Shown one piece after another: positions 1 to 6,956 of a DNA stretch of 13,143 nucleotides (positions within the stretch are counted from its first letter, which is position 1; every line of letters begins with the position of its first letter). The notes below the pieces were generated by a model that was not told the DNA's origin, did no database searches, and saw only the letters and a program-made list of their open reading frames with translations. Position numbers and translations under genes: made by a program. Source of the DNA: an uncultured Porphyromonadaceae bacterium (GTDB taxonomy: Bacteria; Bacteroidota; Bacteroidia; Bacteroidales; Barnesiellaceae_A). The stretch spans positions 1-13,143 of the forward strand of contig UQMR01000065.1 in the NCBI GenBank assembly GCA_900542255.1, given 5' to 3'.

Positions 1-845
1 ATTGCGGCTTCAACCATAACAATCCCATAGCGCGTGTCATACTCACGCCCGAGGAGATTGAAAACGAGTGTAAGGCGATACGCCGTCTCGCTCCGTTTGA
101 AAATATCCTTATCGTGACGGGTGAGAATCCCCGTGATGCCGGTGTAGATTATCTCGAACGGGCGTTGCGCGTCATTCGTCCCTACTTCAACAATCTCTCT
201 ATCGAGGTGATGCCTCTCAAAAGCGAGGAGTATTACCGCCTTACCAAATCGGGGCTCAACGGTGTGGTATGTTTCCAGGAGACCTACCATCGCGAGCGGT
301 ATAAGGTGTACCATCCCAAGGGCATGAAGTCGATATTCGAGTGGCGTCTCAACGGTTACGACCGCATGGGACAGGCCGGTGTACACAAGATAGGCATGGG
401 CGTGCTCATAGGGCTCGAAGATTGGCGTACCGACGTCACCTTCATGGCCTTGCATCTGCAATATCTGCGCAAGCATTATTGGCGTACACGGTATAGTGTC
501 AATTTCCCCCGGATGCGTCCCAGCGAGGGACACTTCCAGCCCAATGTGATAATGAGCGACCGCGAGCTGGCACAGCTTACGTTTGCCTACCGTATCTTCG
601 ACCACGATGTAGATATTTCGGTCTCTACTCGCGAAGCGGCCCATTTCCGTAACCATATTGCTACCTTGGGCGCTACCTCGCTCAGTGCGGGCAGCAAGAC
701 CGACCCGGGTGGTTACTATACCTATCCGCAGGCGCTCGAACAATTTGCCGTGAGCGACGAGCGTACTCCGGCCGAGGTGGCTGAGGCCATCCGTGCCATG
801 GGTTACGAAGTAGTGTGGAAAGATTGGGACAAAATTTTCGATTGA
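1..845 (+). CDS. thiH: 2-iminoacetate synthase ThiH, 3' part (5' end outside window)
   Basis: This is a radical SAM enzyme that cleaves tyrosine to 2-iminoacetate (dehydroglycine) and p-cresol, supplying the C2-N3 unit of the thiamine thiazole ring. The reading frame is open from base 3, so the gene enters from the left. The first codons read CGFNHNNPI; this Cys is probably the last cysteine of the CxxxCxYC radical SAM cluster motif, which means the N-terminal part (about 90 of about 370 residues) lies outside the window. The following LTPEEI, GENP, the run from SIEVMPL to GVVCFQETYH, and the motif GAHK-like GVHKIGMGVLIGLEDW match the ThiH C-terminal half. It stops at TGA 843-845, one base before the thiF ATG, so the two are translated from one transcript. 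In Bacteroidales this operon usually starts with thiS and a TPP riboswitch; that part is not visible here. The family call is secure. Confidence 0.93.
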   Translation, partial: CGFNHNNPIARVILTPEEIENECKAIRRLAPFENILIVTGENPRDAGVDYLERALRVIRPYFNNLSIEVMPLKSEEYYRLTKSGLNGVVCFQETYHRERYKVYHPKGMKSIFEWRLNGYDRMGQAGVHKIGMGVLIGLEDWRTDVTFMALHLQYLRKHYWRTRYSVNFPRMRPSEGHFQPNVIMSDRELAQLTFAYRIFDHDVDISVSTREAAHFRNHIATLGATSLSAGSKTDPGGYYTYPQALEQFAVSDERTPAEVAEAIRAMGYEVVWKDWDKIFD

Positions 846-846
846 T

Positions 847-1548
847 ATGTCGGTAGATGAGCTATATTCCCGACAAATGATGTTGCCCGAAGTGGGGCGC
901 GAGGGGCAGCAGCGGTTGCTGGCCGCTCGCGTACTCATCGTGGGTATAGGCGGATTGGGTTCGCCCGTTGCTCTCTATCTGGCGGCTGCCGGAGTTGGGC
1001 ACATCGGTGTCGTAGATGGCGATGTGGTGTCGCTGAGCAATTTGCAGCGGCAGGTGTTGTATGCAGCGGCCGAGGTGGGAGAGAGTAAGGCCGAGTGTGC
1101 CCGGCGTCGTCTCTTGCTGTTGGCGCCGCATATCGAGGTAGATGCCTATGATTACAGGCTCGACGCCTCCAATGTACACGGCCTGATAAAGTCGTATGAT
1201 ATAGTGGTGGATGGCTGCGACAATGCAGCCACGCGCTATATCATAGACGATGAATGTGCCCGGCAAGGCAAACCCTATGTCTATGCCGCCATATCGGAGT
1301 ATGAGGGACAGGTATCGGTATTCTCCATGCCCGGGGCTATGCGTTATAGCCATCTATACCCCGACCGCGAGGCTGCCGTTGCCGTACCTGCAACGCCGCG
1401 GGGCGTGTTGGGTGTATTGCCCGGTATAGTGGGTTGTGTTGAGGCGGCCGAGGTTGTAAAGCTCATTACCCATTGCGGCGAGCCGCTCATCAATCGCCTT
1501 TTTACCATCGACGTGCGCACCATGCAGAGCCACGTGTTCGATTTGTAA
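847..1548 (+). CDS. thiF: ThiF/MoeB/HesA-family adenylyltransferase, zinc-cysteine-less
   Basis: It is likely the enzyme that adenylates the C-terminal glycine of ThiS so that it can accept sulfur for thiazole synthesis. The 233 residues show the E1-like Rossmann fold: GIGGLGSP at about 33-40 (ATP binding), DGD at 57-59, NLQRQ at 65-69, and DNAATR at 125-130, where D125 is the expected Mg-ATP aspartate. GVLGVLPG at about 186-193 is the usual sequence after the crossover loop. Two expected elements are missing. The first CxxC is replaced by RYSH before LYP, the second CxxC is absent, and the loop VPATPRG has no cysteine to match E. coli Cys184, which forms the ThiS acyl-disulfide. It starts one base after thiH ends, so thiamine function is inferred from context. 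MoeB is the alternative, but the neighbour argues against it. Confidence 0.88.
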   Translation: MSVDELYSRQMMLPEVGREGQQRLLAARVLIVGIGGLGSPVALYLAAAGVGHIGVVDGDVVSLSNLQRQVLYAAAEVGESKAECARRRLLLLAPHIEVDAYDYRLDASNVHGLIKSYDIVVDGCDNAATRYIIDDECARQGKPYVYAAISEYEGQVSVFSMPGAMRYSHLYPDREAAVAVPATPRGVLGVLPGIVGCVEAAEVVKLITHCGEPLINRLFTIDVRTMQSHVFDL

Positions 1549-1557
1549 CGGTGCTAC

Positions 1558-1579
1558 AACCCTCTCTCCTCCGGGGGTT
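1558..1579. terminator. Weak hairpin between convergent thiF and ssb
   Basis: AACCC at 1558-1562 can pair with GGGTT at 1575-1579 across a 12-nt loop. It lies between the thiF stop (1546-1548) and the ssb stop (1578-1580, minus strand) and overlaps the latter by two bases. There is no clear T-tract, so any terminator role is a guess from position. Confidence 0.25.
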
Positions 1580-1931
1580 ATTGCTGTGAGTCGGAGCGGC
1601 GACTGCCCAACAACTCTATCGAGTCGGCAACGATTTCGGTAACGCTGCGTTGCGAACCGTCGGCAGCATTATACTGCCGTGTGCGCAATTTCCCTTCTAC
1701 ATATATGGGCGACCCTTTGCGGATGTATTTTTCGGTGATTTCTGCCAGTCCGCGCCAAGCTACGATGGTGTGAAACTCGGTGCGGTCGGGTGTGCGGTTG
1801 CCATCGGCATTTTGTCGTCCGCGTTCGGTAGTGGCAAGGCGGAAAGAGGCCACGGGTAAATTTTGTTCCAAATAGCGTACTTCGGGGTCAGTGGCGACAT
1901 TCCCCAATAATATGACTTTGTTTACTGACAT
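1578..1931 (-). CDS. ssb: Single-stranded DNA-binding protein, short form
   Basis: This is an OB-fold protein that coats single-stranded DNA during replication, repair and recombination. The start is the ATG at 1929-1931, giving MSVNKVILLGNV, the standard Bacteroidota SSB start; the frame is open upstream to 2183, but those 84 codons have no SSB character. The protein has 117 residues. Visible family motifs are VILLGNVATDPEVRY near the N-terminus, ASFRLATTER in the middle, then EFHTIVAWRGLAE, KGSPIYVEGKLRTR and TEIVADSIELL. The chain ends LLGSRRSDSQQ shortly after the OB fold. The flexible linker and acidic DDIPF-like tip that recruit partner proteins in typical SSBs (about 140-180 residues) are missing. 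It could be a second, accessory SSB paralogue. It is transcribed on its own from a promoter about 50 bp upstream and converges on thiF. Confidence 0.92.
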   Translation of the reverse strand: MSVNKVILLGNVATDPEVRYLEQNLPVASFRLATTERGRQNADGNRTPDRTEFHTIVAWRGLAEITEKYIRKGSPIYVEGKLRTRQYNAADGSQRSVTEIVADSIELLGSRRSDSQQ

Positions 1932-1977
1932 AATAATAGTGTTTCGGATATACTGCGGTAAAGCCGCTCTTATGGGG

Positions 1978-2008
1978 CAAATATAGCATGTCGGAAGCAA
2001 ATACGAAA
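1978..2008 (-). promoter_or_regulatory. Bacteroidota-type promoter for ssb
   Basis: Read on the minus strand, TATATTTG (1978-1985) is a perfect TAnnTTTG -7 box. A TTTC (2005-2008) sits 19 nt upstream, one mismatch from the TTTG -33 box. Predicted transcription starts near 1971, giving a leader of about 40 nt before the ssb ATG. Confidence 0.6.
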
Positions 2009-2189
2009 GCTCGTTTATATCTTTTTTGTTTTGCCGAGGTGTTGCCGTATTCTCAGGAGCGGTGAAAAATGTGCGGCGAACAGATTGTTCTATTCTGCCG
2101 TTAATTCCATCGAAATCCTGTACCTCAGTCGGGGATGTATTGCCGCATTTTCGTTTCAGCATATTAATCTTTGCAGACAGCAAATCCCC

Positions 2190-2240
2190 TGAAAATAGTT
2201 TCGCGTAGCGGCAACTTGCCGCTACGCGAAACTATTTTCA
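2190..2240. repeat. Perfect 25-bp inverted repeat with 1-nt loop
   Basis: The left arm 2190-2214 and right arm 2216-2240 are exact reverse complements (25 of 25), separated only by C2215. The centre reads GCGGCAA-C-TTGCCGC, and the outer part is AT-rich (TGAAAATAG / CTATTTTCA). It lies 38 bp past the stop of the minus-strand lipoprotein gene and about 180 bp upstream of the ssb promoter. It could act as an intrinsic terminator or 3'-end stabiliser for the lipoprotein transcript, but no T-run follows on either strand. A palindromic mobile repeat or a protein-binding palindrome are alternatives. The structure itself is certain; its function is not known. Confidence 0.9.
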
Positions 2241-2278
2241 AGCGTGTCATACCCTCCTATTAAAAGGGCTGGCGATTT

Positions 2279-2641
2279 CTATACTCTGCGCAGGGTGAGA
2301 ATCTCGCCGCTGTCGTTTATTGTCAATTCATCTTTTGTAATAGACATAACTGTTAACGTGAGATTTTCGATGGCGTCGGAATTCGGTGTGATAGCAATGA
2401 TATTGTTGCTGTAAGTATAGGTGAAATCGAATGAGACAGTGAAGCCTTCTTCCATAACACCTTTGATTTGCCCGGTCTTATTGGCGTTGAAAGTAAGAGT
2501 GATATAGGCATTCTGCAACTCGTAGTCATCGTAACGCCACGTGCCTATGAGCAGGTCTTCCTCGTCTTTGCTGCAACTTGTAAAAATGCAGGCTGTAAGA
2601 GAGCTGACGAGCAGTACAAAAAGCAAATTGATTTTTTTCAT
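2279..2641 (-). CDS. Small surface lipoprotein, lipocalin-like
   Basis: A 120-residue secreted protein. A type II signal peptide (MKK, then a hydrophobic stretch to residue 17) leads to the lipobox FTSC, with C23 as the lipidated residue. The next residues, SKDEED, match the acidic lipoprotein export signal that sends Bacteroidota lipoproteins to the cell surface. After that, LIGTWRYDDYEL and the pattern of short beta strands (ITLTFNANKTGQI, VSFDFTYTYSNNIIAI, LTINDSGEILTLRRV) resemble the lipocalin-like domains common in Bacteroidales lipoproteins. The ligand is unknown. It lies 65 bp downstream of the SusE/F-like gene on the same strand with no promoter visible in the gap, so the two are probably co-transcribed and both exported to the envelope. 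Confidence 0.8.
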   Translation of the reverse strand: MKKINLLFVLLVSSLTACIFTSCSKDEEDLLIGTWRYDDYELQNAYITLTFNANKTGQIKGVMEEGFTVSFDFTYTYSNNIIAITPNSDAIENLTLTVMSITKDELTINDSGEILTLRRV

Positions 2642-2706
2642 GAGTATTCGGTTCTGTTAGTAATGAATAATCTTTTATTGTTTTCCTATGACGCAATGCG
2701 GGTTGC

Positions 2707-3987
2707 TCAACGTTTTATCTTCGCTACCTCATTGCCACATTTGGCGATGTAGATACCTTGCGGAGCAGTGCGCATGTCTATCAAATTGTTGCCGCGGTAA
2801 ACAAGCATGCCTTGCATGTTGTAGACGTCGATAGTTCCATTGGCCTCGATGCGATAGCCTTTGTAGGAGAGGGCCGAAGTTGTTTTTGTGGCCTCTATGC
2901 CTGAGGGTGCCGGGTCAACAGTAAACGTGTATGAGAATACCGGGTTTGTTGCGGCACTACCCGAATAGGTGACTGCATTCTCGCCGAAAGTGACGGTGTA
3001 GGTCTGGTCGGTGTTGAGGGGGAAGTTCGGATTTTCTGTGTCGGGTTGGAATACCAATGTGTTTGCTTCGGTATTGAGTACTCTCACGCTGTATTCCGTC
3101 CCTATTCCGTCGCTGATGGTGATATATTCTGCATTGACGCTCTCAATATCCTTGGGCAACGTGATACTCATATTCAGCAAAGAACTCAAATCATTGAAAG
3201 CTATATTGCTGCCATTTTCGGGATAAGATGCTATGTAGGGTTGGAAACTCCAAGTTGCAGTATTGAGGTTTACGTTGATATAATATACACCGGCCAAGAA
3301 TTGGTCGCCATCTTGTGCGTTTGCCGGGGTTTTGAATTTCCAATCTTCACTGTTGTCAATGAGTGGTTTTAGGTCGTAATCGGTGAAAGATTGGCTTACG
3401 AATACATTTGTACCCGTAGCTCCGAATGCGGGATACCAATCGCTGTCGTCGGTGTTATAATATGTAAATTTGATTTCTCCATTGTTTAGCAGTTGTGCTG
3501 AGGTAGAGAAAACACCGTCGGCATCTTTTGTCATGGCCGTTCTGTCCCATTCGTATTCTGTTCCGTTACCTACGATATAGAGTTGATCAGGGTTGACATT
3601 CATTACGTAAACCCAATTACCGTTTGAACTGAGTTGTACAAAAACAATGTATCGCCCGGCAACCGAAAGTTCGCAGTTATCGCTGCCACTGTTGTTTTGT
3701 ATACCGGTTCGACCATTGATTGCTACATTTTTATCGCTCCAACTTTTATCAATCCCTAAATTATACTGTCCATACCAATCGTAGGGATTGCTGCGGAATT
3801 TGAAACGACCGGTGTTCATATCACCAATCCAGCAGTACATTTCTATACCGCTTTCTTGGCTTACGGACTTCATTTCTAAGGCATTGTCCCAGTCAGATAC
3901 AGCATCTCCGATGATGTATAAACTTTGTGCTTGGGCATATATGCTCAGCAACATTGCAGAAGCAAGAATAAGTAAAAGTTTTTTCAT
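2707..3987 (-). CDS. Secreted SusE/SusF-like protein with T9SS-like C-terminal sorting domain
   Basis: A 426-residue exported protein. Residues 1-20 are a type I signal peptide with likely cleavage after AQA. Two related beta-sandwich modules follow, each opening with an LYI(I/V)G motif and a W-D pair: SLYIIGDAVSDWDN (about 22-35) and LYIVGNGTEYEWD (about 136-148). This is the pattern of SusE/SusF-type starch-binding modules. An Ig-like segment (SYPENGSNIAF to YTFTVDP, about 254-360) comes next. The last 60 residues (IDVYNMQGMLVYRG ... APQGIYIAKCGNEVAKIKR) look like a type A type-IX-secretion sorting domain. There is no lipobox, unlike true SusE/SusF lipoproteins. No SusC/SusD or glycoside hydrolase lies nearby, so glycan binding is inferred from fold only. 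It probably heads a two-gene unit with the lipoprotein downstream. Confidence 0.78.
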   Translation of the reverse strand: MKKLLLILASAMLLSIYAQAQSLYIIGDAVSDWDNALEMKSVSQESGIEMYCWIGDMNTGRFKFRSNPYDWYGQYNLGIDKSWSDKNVAINGRTGIQNNSGSDNCELSVAGRYIVFVQLSSNGNWVYVMNVNPDQLYIVGNGTEYEWDRTAMTKDADGVFSTSAQLLNNGEIKFTYYNTDDSDWYPAFGATGTNVFVSQSFTDYDLKPLIDNSEDWKFKTPANAQDGDQFLAGVYYINVNLNTATWSFQPYIASYPENGSNIAFNDLSSLLNMSITLPKDIESVNAEYITISDGIGTEYSVRVLNTEANTLVFQPDTENPNFPLNTDQTYTVTFGENAVTYSGSAATNPVFSYTFTVDPAPSGIEATKTTSALSYKGYRIEANGTIDVYNMQGMLVYRGNNLIDMRTAPQGIYIAKCGNEVAKIKR

Positions 3988-4055
3988 GTTACATGTGTTT
4001 TTATATGGTTATATATTTGTCAATAGGGTGCGTGTTTTTTTGTATTATTTGCACG

Positions 4056-4063
4056 CAAAATTA
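4056..4063 (-). promoter_or_regulatory. -7 box for the SusE/F-like gene
   Basis: The minus strand reads TAATTTTG at 4056-4063, a full match to TAnnTTTG, 68 bp upstream of the ATG at 3985-3987. The best -33 candidate (TATG at 4081-4084, spacer 17) is weak, so only the -7 element is called. Confidence 0.45.
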
Positions 4064-4134
4064 CAGAATATTTACATGTTCATATTCTTGTATATGAGTA
4101 TAGTTGAAGAAAAAATAATGCAAACGTGTGCACA

Positions 4135-4166
4135 TTTGCTTTTTGAGAGCTCTTGCATTATCTTTG
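4135..4166 (+). promoter_or_regulatory. Promoter of the TlpA-ftsE-lysC-lysA run
   Basis: TTTG at 4135-4138, a 20-nt spacer, then TATCTTTG at 4159-4166 give an exact match to the Bacteroidota primary sigma factor promoter (TTTG-N19-21-TAnnTTTG). The start site should lie near 4173, about 57 nt before the lipoprotein ATG at 4230. It sits back to back with the minus-strand promoter near 4060. Confidence 0.75.
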
Positions 4167-4229
4167 CAATAACAATCGCGCATGAAAGCGGAGTCGCGCC
4201 TATATGTTGCGAAAGAAAAAACGTGTGTT

Positions 4230-4832
4230 ATGAAAAAATATCTTTTTGCCATTTTGGCAGTGGTGTGTGTGGCTTCCGGTTGTAACCAGAAATCTGCCGA
4301 TGCGTCCGAAACAACCACAAGCGATAGCCTGTCGGTAACCGATACGGCTGTTGTCGACGACCGGGGGTACAAGGTGCGTGTGGGCGATGAAGCTCCGCTT
4401 TTTACGACTGTCGATGCTTTGTCGGGCGATACGGTACGTCTTGCCGATTTGCGTGGTAAGGTAGTGATGTTGCAATTTACGGCAAGTTGGTGCGGAGTAT
4501 GCCGCAAAGAGATGCCGCAGATAGAGAGCCGTATATGGCAACGTCATAAAAACGATACGACTTTTGCATTGTTGGGTATAGACCGTGACGAACCGGCCGA
4601 GAAGGTGGTGCGTTTTGTTGAGCAGACGGGAGTGACCTATCCGCTGGTTCTTGACCCCGATGCCGATATTTTCGGGCTGTATGCCGACAAACAGGCAGGC
4701 GTGACACGAAATGTGATTATAGGGCGTGACGGTCGTATTGTGATGATGACACGTCTTTATGAAGAGAAAGAGTTTGAACACATGGTTGCTGTGATAGACA
4801 GCTTGCTTGTCGCATCGCCTGTAACGGAATAA
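4230..4832 (+). CDS. TlpA/ResA-like thioredoxin-fold lipoprotein
   Basis: A 200-residue periplasm-facing thiol:disulfide protein. The start is the ATG at 4230 (MKKYLFAILAVV), which begins a signal peptide; the frame extends to 4182, but that extension would bury the signal. Lipidation is likely at C18 (ASGC), followed by a Ser/Thr-rich linker (about 21-45). The thioredoxin-like domain follows: VGDEAPLFT, LADLRGKVVMLQFTASWCGVC with the CxxC pair C88/C91, then FALLGIDRDEP, YPLVLDPDADIFGLY, and VIIGRDGRIV. Such proteins reduce or oxidise cysteines of exported proteins; the substrate is unknown. The cis-proline normally opposite the CxxC is replaced: the loop reads AGVTRNV. It stops 13 bp before ftsE and has its own strong promoter, so it may lead a long operon. 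The family call is firm, the direction of its redox role is not. Confidence 0.88.
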   Translation: MKKYLFAILAVVCVASGCNQKSADASETTTSDSLSVTDTAVVDDRGYKVRVGDEAPLFTTVDALSGDTVRLADLRGKVVMLQFTASWCGVCRKEMPQIESRIWQRHKNDTTFALLGIDRDEPAEKVVRFVEQTGVTYPLVLDPDADIFGLYADKQAGVTRNVIIGRDGRIVMMTRLYEEKEFEHMVAVIDSLLVASPVTE

Positions 4833-4845
4833 AAACATTTTACCC

Positions 4846-5517
4846 ATGAGCAACGAAGTACTTATAGAATATTGCAAGGCCGAAGTGTTGCGCGACGATA
4901 TGCCTGTGCTGAAAGATGTGAATTTTACGCTTCATGCCGGCGAATACGTTTATCTGATAGGCCGTGTGGGCAGTGGCAAGAGCAGTCTGCTCAAAACCAT
5001 GTATGCCGACCTGCCGGTGACGGCTACCACAGCCCGGGTATTGGGATATGATATGGAACATATCAAGGAACGCGATGTGCCGTATCTGCGTCGCAAGATG
5101 GGTATCGTATTCCAGGACTTCCAGTTGCTTACCGACCGCTCGGTGCGTGACAACCTTACTTTTGTGCTGCGGGCTACCGGTTGGAAAAACGCCGACGATA
5201 TAGAGAGCCGGGTTATAGAGGTACTCTCTCAGGTGGGTATGCGCAAGAAGGCCTATCGTATGCCGCATGAGCTGTCGGGTGGCGAGCAGCAGCGTGTGGC
5301 CATAGCCCGGGCGTTGCTCAATAAGCCGCAGATAATACTCGCCGACGAGCCCACCGGCAACCTCGACCCCCAAACCGGCAAGCAAATCGTAGAACTCCTT
5401 CATTGGATTGCCGGCGAAGGGACGGCCGTGATAATGACTACCCACAACCTTGCCTGGTGCGAGGAGTATTCCGGTCGTACATATCGCTGCGAAAACAAAC
5501 AATTGAAAGAATTATAA
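4846..5517 (+). CDS. ftsE: ABC transporter ATP-binding protein FtsE
   Basis: A 223-residue ATPase subunit of the FtsEX complex, which in other bacteria links ATP hydrolysis at the division site to peptidoglycan hydrolases. The canonical ABC elements are all present: Walker A GRVGSGKS (39-46), Q-loop Q90 in VFQDFQLL, signature LSGGEQQR (143-150), Walker [13 protein letters not shown] (163-174), and H-loop H200 in TTHN. The short single-domain length and [13 protein letters not shown] segment fit FtsE better than LolD or MacB. The partner ftsX is not in the next position, where lysC stands instead; in Bacteroidota the two genes are often unlinked. The start 13 bp after the TlpA-like gene suggests co-transcription. 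A lipoprotein-export ATPase (LolD) remains a weaker alternative. Confidence 0.85.
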   Translation: MSNEVLIEYCKAEVLRDDMPVLKDVNFTLHAGEYVYLIGRVGSGKSSLLKTMYADLPVTATTARVLGYDMEHIKERDVPYLRRKMGIVFQDFQLLTDRSVRDNLTFVLRATGWKNADDIESRVIEVLSQVGMRKKAYRMPHELSGGEQQRVAIARALLNKPQIILADEPTGNLDPQTGKQIVELLHWIAGEGTAVIMTTHNLAWCEEYSGRTYRCENKQLKEL

Positions 5518-5533
5518 TCAATTATGCCGAGCA

Positions 5534-5552
5534 GCCGGCCTCTGTTGCCGGC
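5534..5552 (+). other. GCCGGC hairpin in the ftsE-lysC gap
   Basis: GCCGGC at 5534-5539 and again at 5547-5552 form a 6-bp stem with a 7-nt loop in the 81-bp gap between ftsE and lysC. No T-run follows, so it does not look like a terminator. It may mark a processing point or partial attenuator before the lysine genes, but nothing else supports this. Confidence 0.3.
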
Positions 5553-5598
5553 AGTATCTTCGCAAAGCATATACATATATTATTATAGATACAGACCG

Positions 5599-6921
5599 AT
5601 GAAAGTACTCAAATTCGGCGGCACGTCGGTAGGAACGGCACAACGTATGCAGCATGTTGCCCGTCTTGTGTGTGACGGTGATAGCAAAATTGTGGTACTC
5701 TCGGCAATGGCGGGTACGACCGATACCCTTGTAGAGATTGCCGATTATCTGTACAAAAAAAATCCCGATACCGCCAATGAAATAATCAATCGTCTCGAAC
5801 GAAAATACTTTGACGAAATTGCCGCCTTATATGGTACGGGAGATTTCCGTCAGAGAGCCATGGATGGGGTGAGAAGGCGTTTCGATTATATACGTTCGTT
5901 TACACGCGACCTCTTTACACCCTTCGAGGAGAAAAATATCCTTGCGCAAGGCGAGCTTATCTCTACCGAGATGTTCACGCTATATCTGAAAGAGCAGGGC
6001 ATCAATGTGGCGCTTATTGCAGCCCTCGACTATATGCGTATAGACCGCAACGGTGAGCCCGACCTGCCATACATCAGAACCCATCTTACCGAGCTGCTCA
6101 AACAAAATTATGACGCCGAGTTGTTCGTGACGCAAGGCTATATATGTCGCAATGCGTACGACGAGGTCGACAATCTGCAACGAGGCGGCAGCGACTATTC
6201 GGCATCGCTGATAGGGGCTGCCATAGAGGCCGAGGAGATAGAAATCTGGACAGACATAGATGGAATGCACAACAACGACCCCCGTTTTGTAGAGCATACG
6301 ACGCCAGTGCGGCATTTGCTTTTTGAGGAGGCTGCCGAGTTGGCTTATTTCGGTGCGAAGATATTGCATCCGGTCTGCATACAGCCTGCCAAGTTGGGCA
6401 ATATACCGGTGCGGTTGCTCAATACGATGTCTCCCGAAGCTCCCGGCACGCTCATATCGAATGATGCCGACGGAGGCGGTATAAAGGCTGTGGCCGCCAA
6501 GGATAATATTACGGCCATCAAGATAAAATCGGGGCGTATGTTGCTCGCCTACGGTTTCTTGCGTAAGGTGTTCGAGATATTCGAGAGTTACAAGACACCT
6601 ATCGACATGGTCACTACATCGGAGGTGGGCGTGTCGCTGACGATAGATAATACCACCCGTTTGTCAGAGATACTCAATGAGTTGCGCAAGTATGGCACTG
6701 TGACGGTCGACGAGGATATGGTTATCGTCTGCGTGGTGGGTGACCTCGAATGGAACAACGTGGGGATTGAGTCGCGGGCTATGGCTGCGATGGAAAATAT
6801 TCCCGTACGCATGGTCTCTTATGGCGGCAGCAACTACAACATATCGTTTCTAGTACGCAAGCAAGACAAAGTGCGTGCTTTGCAGGCTTTGAGCCGTTCG
6901 CTTTTCGGCTCGGGCTGTTGA
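5599..6921 (+). CDS. lysC: Aspartokinase (monofunctional, two ACT domains)
   Basis: It phosphorylates aspartate to 4-aspartyl phosphate, the first step toward lysine (and meso-diaminopimelate), threonine and methionine. The ATG at 5599 gives MKVLKFGGTSVG, the exact family N-terminus; an upstream ATG in frame at 5524 would add 25 unrelated residues across the intergenic hairpin and is rejected. Of the 440 residues, the catalytic amino-acid kinase domain covers about 1-290, with KFGGTSVG (5-12), RGGSDYSAS (195-203), WTDIDG (217-222) and FGAKILHP (251-258). Two C-terminal ACT domains follow (about 315-375 and 376-440, including TPIDMVTTSEVGVS and IPVRMVSYGGSNYNISF), which normally bind lysine for feedback inhibition. 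It is not fused to homoserine dehydrogenase. It abuts lysA, so the pathway's first and last enzymes are made together. Confidence 0.95.
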   Translation: MKVLKFGGTSVGTAQRMQHVARLVCDGDSKIVVLSAMAGTTDTLVEIADYLYKKNPDTANEIINRLERKYFDEIAALYGTGDFRQRAMDGVRRRFDYIRSFTRDLFTPFEEKNILAQGELISTEMFTLYLKEQGINVALIAALDYMRIDRNGEPDLPYIRTHLTELLKQNYDAELFVTQGYICRNAYDEVDNLQRGGSDYSASLIGAAIEAEEIEIWTDIDGMHNNDPRFVEHTTPVRHLLFEEAAELAYFGAKILHPVCIQPAKLGNIPVRLLNTMSPEAPGTLISNDADGGGIKAVAAKDNITAIKIKSGRMLLAYGFLRKVFEIFESYKTPIDMVTTSEVGVSLTIDNTTRLSEILNELRKYGTVTVDEDMVIVCVVGDLEWNNVGIESRAMAAMENIPVRMVSYGGSNYNISFLVRKQDKVRALQALSRSLFGSGC

Positions 6922-6956
6922 TGTGCATAATATCCCGATATTTTACTCTATTTGCG

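Larger units (their letters stand above)
1932..2278. other. Intergenic region between ssb and the lipoprotein gene
   Basis: This 347-bp stretch has no convincing gene. Short open frames cross it on both strands, but they have no recognisable protein features and run through the promoter or the inverted repeat. It holds the ssb promoter (1978-2008) and the long perfect inverted repeat (2190-2240). The rest shows no structure that I can see. Confidence 0.6.

Noticed and set aside
862..1353. Minus-strand ORF opposite thiF
   Set aside because: Shadow of the plus-strand thiF gene, which has clear conserved motifs in its own frame.
1932..2183. N-terminal extension of SSB
   Set aside because: The 84 extra codons lie upstream of a standard MSVNKVILLGN start and would pass through the likely ssb promoter.
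2026..2208. 60-residue plus-strand ORF
   Set aside because: It runs from the ssb upstream region into the inverted repeat and has no signal, domain or compositional feature of a real protein.
2190..2240. Ordinary rho-independent terminator
   Set aside because: The stem is perfect and long, but neither strand has a T-run after it, so the simple terminator label is not supported by sequence.
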